A stretch of 9,063 nt of DNA. Origin: an uncultured Ruminococcus sp. (lineage in GTDB: Bacteria > Bacillota > Clostridia > Oscillospirales > Ruminococcaceae). Of this stretch, positions 6,853-9,063 are shown in pieces (position 1 is the first letter of the stretch; each line of letters starts with the position of its first letter). Below the pieces are notes generated by a model, which ran no database searches, was not told the DNA's origin, and saw only the letters and a list, made by a program, of their open reading frames with translations. The position numbers and the translations under genes are program-made. Location of the stretch: the NCBI GenBank assembly GCA_947589205.1, contig CANQCJ010000078.1:1-9063 (forward strand). The letters are read 5' to 3'.

Positions 6853-7511
6853 TTGTAGCCCATTCCCCAGACAGTTTCAATATGGTATTCTTCATCAAAT
6901 TTCGCAAGCCTTGCGCGTATTCTCCTGATATGCTCCGCTATTACCGAGCTGTCGCCCTGAGAATCATAGCCCCATATCCTTTCATAGATACGCTCTTTAT
7001 CAAAAACCTGTCCGCAGTTTACCGAAAGCAGCTCGATTATCTGAAAATCCTTTTTAGCGATATCGAGAATTTCTTCGCCGACCGAAACGGTTTTCCCCGT
7101 GTAGTCGATAGTCACGTTACCGAAATACCTTACATTTGCCTGAGCTTTTATCCTGTGGTCGCGACGGATATGCGCCGAAACTCTCGCGCCCAGCTCGTCG
7201 ATCGAGAACGGCTTTATGATATAATCGTCGCCGCCCGCCGCAAATCCGGCTATCTTGTCGCAGTCCTCTATCCTTGCGGTCAGAAACAATATCGGACAGG
7301 AAACGTTGCCGCGTATTTTCCTGCAAACCGATAATCCGTCGCCGTCAGGCATATTGACATCGAGCAGGATTATATCGGGCCCAAGCGCGGTCTTTTCTAT
7401 CGCCTCCGCGCCCGAACAGGCTGTGATCACAAGATAATCATTCATTTCAAAATAGTCCTTGAGCAGGCTTACTACGTCTTTTTCATCGTCCGCCGCCAGA
7501 ATTTTATACAT
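6840..7511 (-). CDS. OmpR/PhoB-family response regulator
   Basis: This is a 223-residue cytoplasmic transcription factor. The receiver domain (1-118) has the acidic pocket Asp8/Asp9, the phospho-acceptor Asp51 (ILLDVNMP), Thr78 (FLTA) and Lys100 (IKPF), all as expected. A winged-helix DNA-binding domain of OmpR type (about 125-223) includes SSVIAEHIRRIRARL as the likely recognition helix and ends TVWGMGYKWKR. The length is standard. ATG 7511 is preceded by AGAGG (7519-7523) with a 7-base gap. It is the first gene of the run regulator, kinase, ATPase, two permeases, all on the minus strand. Its promoter carries a tandem 11-bp repeat (7543-7564), a plausible site for its own binding. The targets are probably its own operon and the exporter. 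Confidence 0.95.
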   Translation of the reverse strand: MYKILAADDEKDVVSLLKDYFEMNDYLVITACSGAEAIEKTALGPDIILLDVNMPDGDGLSVCRKIRGNVSCPILFLTARIEDCDKIAGFAAGGDDYIIKPFSIDELGARVSAHIRRDHRIKAQANVRYFGNVTIDYTGKTVSVGEEILDIAKKDFQIIELLSVNCGQVFDKERIYERIWGYDSQGDSSVIAEHIRRIRARLAKFDEEYHIETVWGMGYKWKR

Positions 7512-7541
7512 ACCGTCACCTCTTTTTTATTTTACGGTATT

Positions 7542-7570
7542 ATTATCAACTTTTTATCAACTTTTTTCAA
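7542..7570 (-). promoter_or_regulatory. Promoter of the two-component/ABC operon
   Basis: On the minus strand TTGAAA (7565-7570) and GATAAT (7542-7547) are 17 bases apart; each matches consensus at 5 of 6 positions. Transcription would start near 7535, about 24 bases before ATG 7511. The -35 overlaps the stop codon of the MocR-type gene upstream (7567-7569). Confidence 0.72.
7543..7564 (-). repeat. Tandem 11-bp direct repeat in the operon promoter, candidate response-regulator site
   Basis: AAAGTTGATAA occurs twice with no gap, filling the spacer between -35 and -10 and part of the -10. A repeat period of about one helical turn is what OmpR-family dimers bind head to tail. Binding here would more easily repress than activate, unless the true activated start lies elsewhere. 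Confidence 0.6.
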
Positions 7571-8874
7571 TAATAAATAACCAGCGTATGAAGCTCCTCA
7601 TCCGGAGGAGCATGATAATGCTCGCTGAGCTTGTCGGCTTTAAGCCCCATAGCCTTTACACGCTCAAGAAGCTCATCATCGCTGAGTATTGAATCAAATT
7701 TCACCAGACAGTGCATACCCGCGCTCATGCCGGAAACCTCGGCGTTTTTAAACAGCTCGTTTTCCGAAACGAGAGCCATAAGCCGATCTCTTTTCGACCT
7801 GCAGTATCTTCTTAGCCGTCTGATATGCCGCTCAAACGCTCCGCTTTCGATAAAACGCGCGAGGGTGTACTGCTCAAACGTCGAAACGGGGCAGGAGAAA
7901 AATTTCAGCCGTTCCTTAAAACGCTTCAGCAGCGGCATCGGAAGTATCATATAGCTTATCCTGATAGTGGAGGTCAGACTTTTGCTGAATGTGTTCATAT
8001 AGATAACTCTGTCGGTGACGTCAATGCTGAACATCGGCGGTATCGGGCGGGAGGACAAACGAAATTCGCTGTCATAGTCGTCCTCGATGATGTATCTCCC
8101 CTCCGCCGCCCAGCCGAGAAGCGAATATCTTTTCGCGATAGAAGTGACGACTCCGGTAGGGAAGTGGTGAGAGGGGGAAATGTGCGCGGCGTCTGCCGAG
8201 GAGGCAGCGAGAGCTTCAACGTCTATCCCGTCGCTTTGCATAGGTATCCTCTCGCAGCGCATACCGAGACTTGTGTAAATATCCGCGATCTTCCCATAGC
8301 CGGGCTCTTCAACGGCGATAAGCGAACGGTCTCCCAAAAGTATTCGGATAAGTATGTAAAGATATTCCGTACCCGCGCCGATAATTATTTGCTCGGGGCT
8401 TACGTTCATGTTCCGAAAGCTTTTCAAATGTTCGGCGATAGCTTTTCTTAGTTCAAAAACTCCCTCGGCGGGGGCGGGCGTCATTAAAGTGGTCTGCTTC
8501 ATGGTCAGTTCTTCGCGAATGAGCCTTGCCCACACCGTAAAGGGAAACAGCTCGGGAACATCGTTGTTTTGAGCAAAAAATTCCTCCGGCTGCGCGAGGT
8601 CCTCCGACGCTTCACGTTTTTCGGGTATATTCGGCAGACGCTGTACAAAGTAGCCTTTTTTGGGCGAGGAACGTATATATCCCTCCGCCGCAAGCTGCGC
8701 GTAGGCGTTTTCCGCCGTGATAACGCTTACGCCGATATTTTCCGCAAGGCTTCGCTTAGACGGCAGCTTTTCTCCGCTTTTTATAAGACCGCATTCTATA
8801 TCTTCTTTGATATGCTGATATATCTGGATATAAATAGGGTCAGATGAGTTTCTGTCAATTTCATACATAAGCAT
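7567..8874 (-). CDS. MocR/PdxR-type regulator (GntR winged helix plus aminotransferase-like domain)
   Basis: The product has 435 residues. Residues 5-80 are a GntR-type winged helix (PIYIQIYQHIKEDI, LPSKRSLAENIGVS, AYAQLAAEGYI, KKGYFV). A linker follows, then a fold-type-I aminotransferase-like domain (about 110-435). This keeps the PLP-site signatures EEPGYG (189-194), SPSHHFPTG (233-241), DDYDSEF (265-271) and TFSKSL with Lys298 as the expected PLP-binding lysine. Such proteins bind DNA and sense pyridoxal phosphate or an aldimine with an amino compound. The protein ends LHTLVIYY, where relatives usually continue for about 25 more residues, so the C-terminus appears shortened. ATG 8874 has AGAAGGA (8883-8889) 8 bases upstream, a better gap than for the ATG at 8868. 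It probably regulates itself and the divergent gene to the right; the ligand is unknown. Confidence 0.92.
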   Translation of the reverse strand: MLMYEIDRNSSDPIYIQIYQHIKEDIECGLIKSGEKLPSKRSLAENIGVSVITAENAYAQLAAEGYIRSSPKKGYFVQRLPNIPEKREASEDLAQPEEFFAQNNDVPELFPFTVWARLIREELTMKQTTLMTPAPAEGVFELRKAIAEHLKSFRNMNVSPEQIIIGAGTEYLYILIRILLGDRSLIAVEEPGYGKIADIYTSLGMRCERIPMQSDGIDVEALAASSADAAHISPSHHFPTGVVTSIAKRYSLLGWAAEGRYIIEDDYDSEFRLSSRPIPPMFSIDVTDRVIYMNTFSKSLTSTIRISYMILPMPLLKRFKERLKFFSCPVSTFEQYTLARFIESGAFERHIRRLRRYCRSKRDRLMALVSENELFKNAEVSGMSAGMHCLVKFDSILSDDELLERVKAMGLKADKLSEHYHAPPDEELHTLVIYY

Positions 8875-8918
8875 AATATCTATCCTTCTGACATTATAAA
8901 ATATATTTGATTTGGATA

Positions 8919-8935
8919 TTGTAACAAGGTCACAA
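8919..8935. promoter_or_regulatory. Inverted repeat, candidate operator for the MocR-type regulator
   Basis: TTGTAAC-AAG-GTCACAA is an inverted repeat matching at 6 of 7 positions. It covers the -35 of the rightward promoter and the predicted start of the leftward transcript. A regulator bound here could affect both directions. The assignment to the MocR-type protein is inference from proximity. Confidence 0.4.
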
Positions 8936-8947
8936 ATACAGTATACT
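8919..8947 (+). promoter_or_regulatory. Divergent rightward promoter
   Basis: On the plus strand TTGTAA (8919-8924) and TATACT (8942-8947) are 17 bases apart. The -10 is the same palindrome AGTATACT (8940-8947) used by the leftward promoter. Transcription would start near 8954 and run into a leader whose gene lies past the window end. Confidence 0.65.
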
Positions 8948-8968
8948 ATACTTAACGGCGTTTGTCAA
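8940..8968 (-). promoter_or_regulatory. Promoter of the MocR-type gene
   Basis: On the minus strand a perfect TTGACA (8963-8968) and TATACT (8940-8945) are 17 bases apart. Transcription would start near 8933 and give a leader of about 58 bases to ATG 8874. A perfect TATAAT nearer the gene (8893-8898) lacks a -35 and would start inside the Shine-Dalgarno, so this promoter is preferred. Confidence 0.82.
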
Positions 8969-8999
8969 GCCGAAAATTTTTGATAGAAGGAGACCGGCT

Positions 9000-9014
9000 A
9001 TGAAAAGTCAATAG
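9000..9014 (+). other. Four-codon ORF (MKSQ) with strong Shine-Dalgarno, possible leader
   Basis: AAGGAG (8987-8992) stands 7 bases before ATG 9000, an excellent initiation site, but the frame stops at TAG 9012-9014. All three plus frames close by 9042, so no downstream gene begins here and a single frameshift would not restore one. It may be a leader peptide, or a standby ribosome site for a gene starting beyond 9063. Bases 9015-9063 are A-rich with a small TTAAC/GTTAA hairpin (9028-9042). Confidence 0.4.
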
Positions 9015-9063
9015 AAAAACATCAGAATTAACAGAAAGTTAACAAGAGACAAAAAGAGATACT

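Noticed and set aside
6813..7334. 173-codon plus-strand frame
   Set aside because: It is antisense to the response regulator and kinase start, with no independent support.
7825..8451. 208-codon plus-strand frame
   Set aside because: It is antisense to the MocR-type gene, whose motifs are unambiguous. The frame has no ribosome site and no family resemblance.
8893..8898. Perfect minus-strand TATAAT close to the MocR-type gene
   Set aside because: No -35 lies at 16-18 bases, and the start would fall within the Shine-Dalgarno. The TTGACA-17-TATACT promoter further upstream is better.
9000..9063. Start of a normal gene at ATG 9000
   Set aside because: The frame stops after four codons, and the other two plus frames also close by 9042.

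Overview
The window looks like chromosomal DNA of a gut-type member of the Clostridia, most likely near the Ruminococcaceae/Oscillospirales. This is an inference from the genes: an nnr followed by a small LolA/GerS-like lipoprotein, a second lipoprotein with an Ala/Glu/Ser-rich linker, strong Gram-positive ribosome binding sites, an OmpR-type two-component system beside an ABC-2 exporter, and a MocR-type regulator. I see no mobile element, CRISPR array, tRNA or rRNA. No gene-free stretch exceeds about 300 bases.

Layout. Bases 2-1607 (+) hold the 3' part of nnr (NAD(P)H-hydrate repair) and a small lipoprotein that starts at TTG 1140. A GC-rich hairpin (1613-1639) ends this pair and also ends the convergent gene. 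That gene (1665-2615, -) encodes a secreted lipoprotein with nine ESAAE-type repeats. It has its own near-consensus promoter and codon usage typical of high expression. Bases 2823-7511 (-) are one module, in transcription order: OmpR-family response regulator, sensor kinase, ABC ATPase, large permease with an extracellular domain, small permease. Its promoter carries a tandem 11-bp direct repeat. A hairpin with a U-run separates the two regulatory genes from the three transporter genes. Bases 7567-8874 (-) encode a MocR-type (GntR winged helix plus aminotransferase-like domain) regulator whose C-terminus looks short. Beyond it, at 8919-8968, are two divergent promoters that share one palindromic -10 element. 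The rightward one leads into a leader with a strong Shine-Dalgarno and a four-codon ORF (9000-9014). Its real gene lies beyond the window.

How it fits together. The kinase, with a short outside loop, probably senses a cell-envelope signal such as an antimicrobial peptide. The regulator would then activate its own operon and the exporter. This is the usual logic of TCS/ABC-2 detoxification modules; the substrate cannot be read from sequence. The MocR protein probably controls its own promoter and that of the unseen divergent gene, perhaps in response to a pyridoxal-phosphate-linked metabolite. The most unusual element is the symmetric bidirectional promoter, followed by the hairpin inside the TCS-ABC operon.
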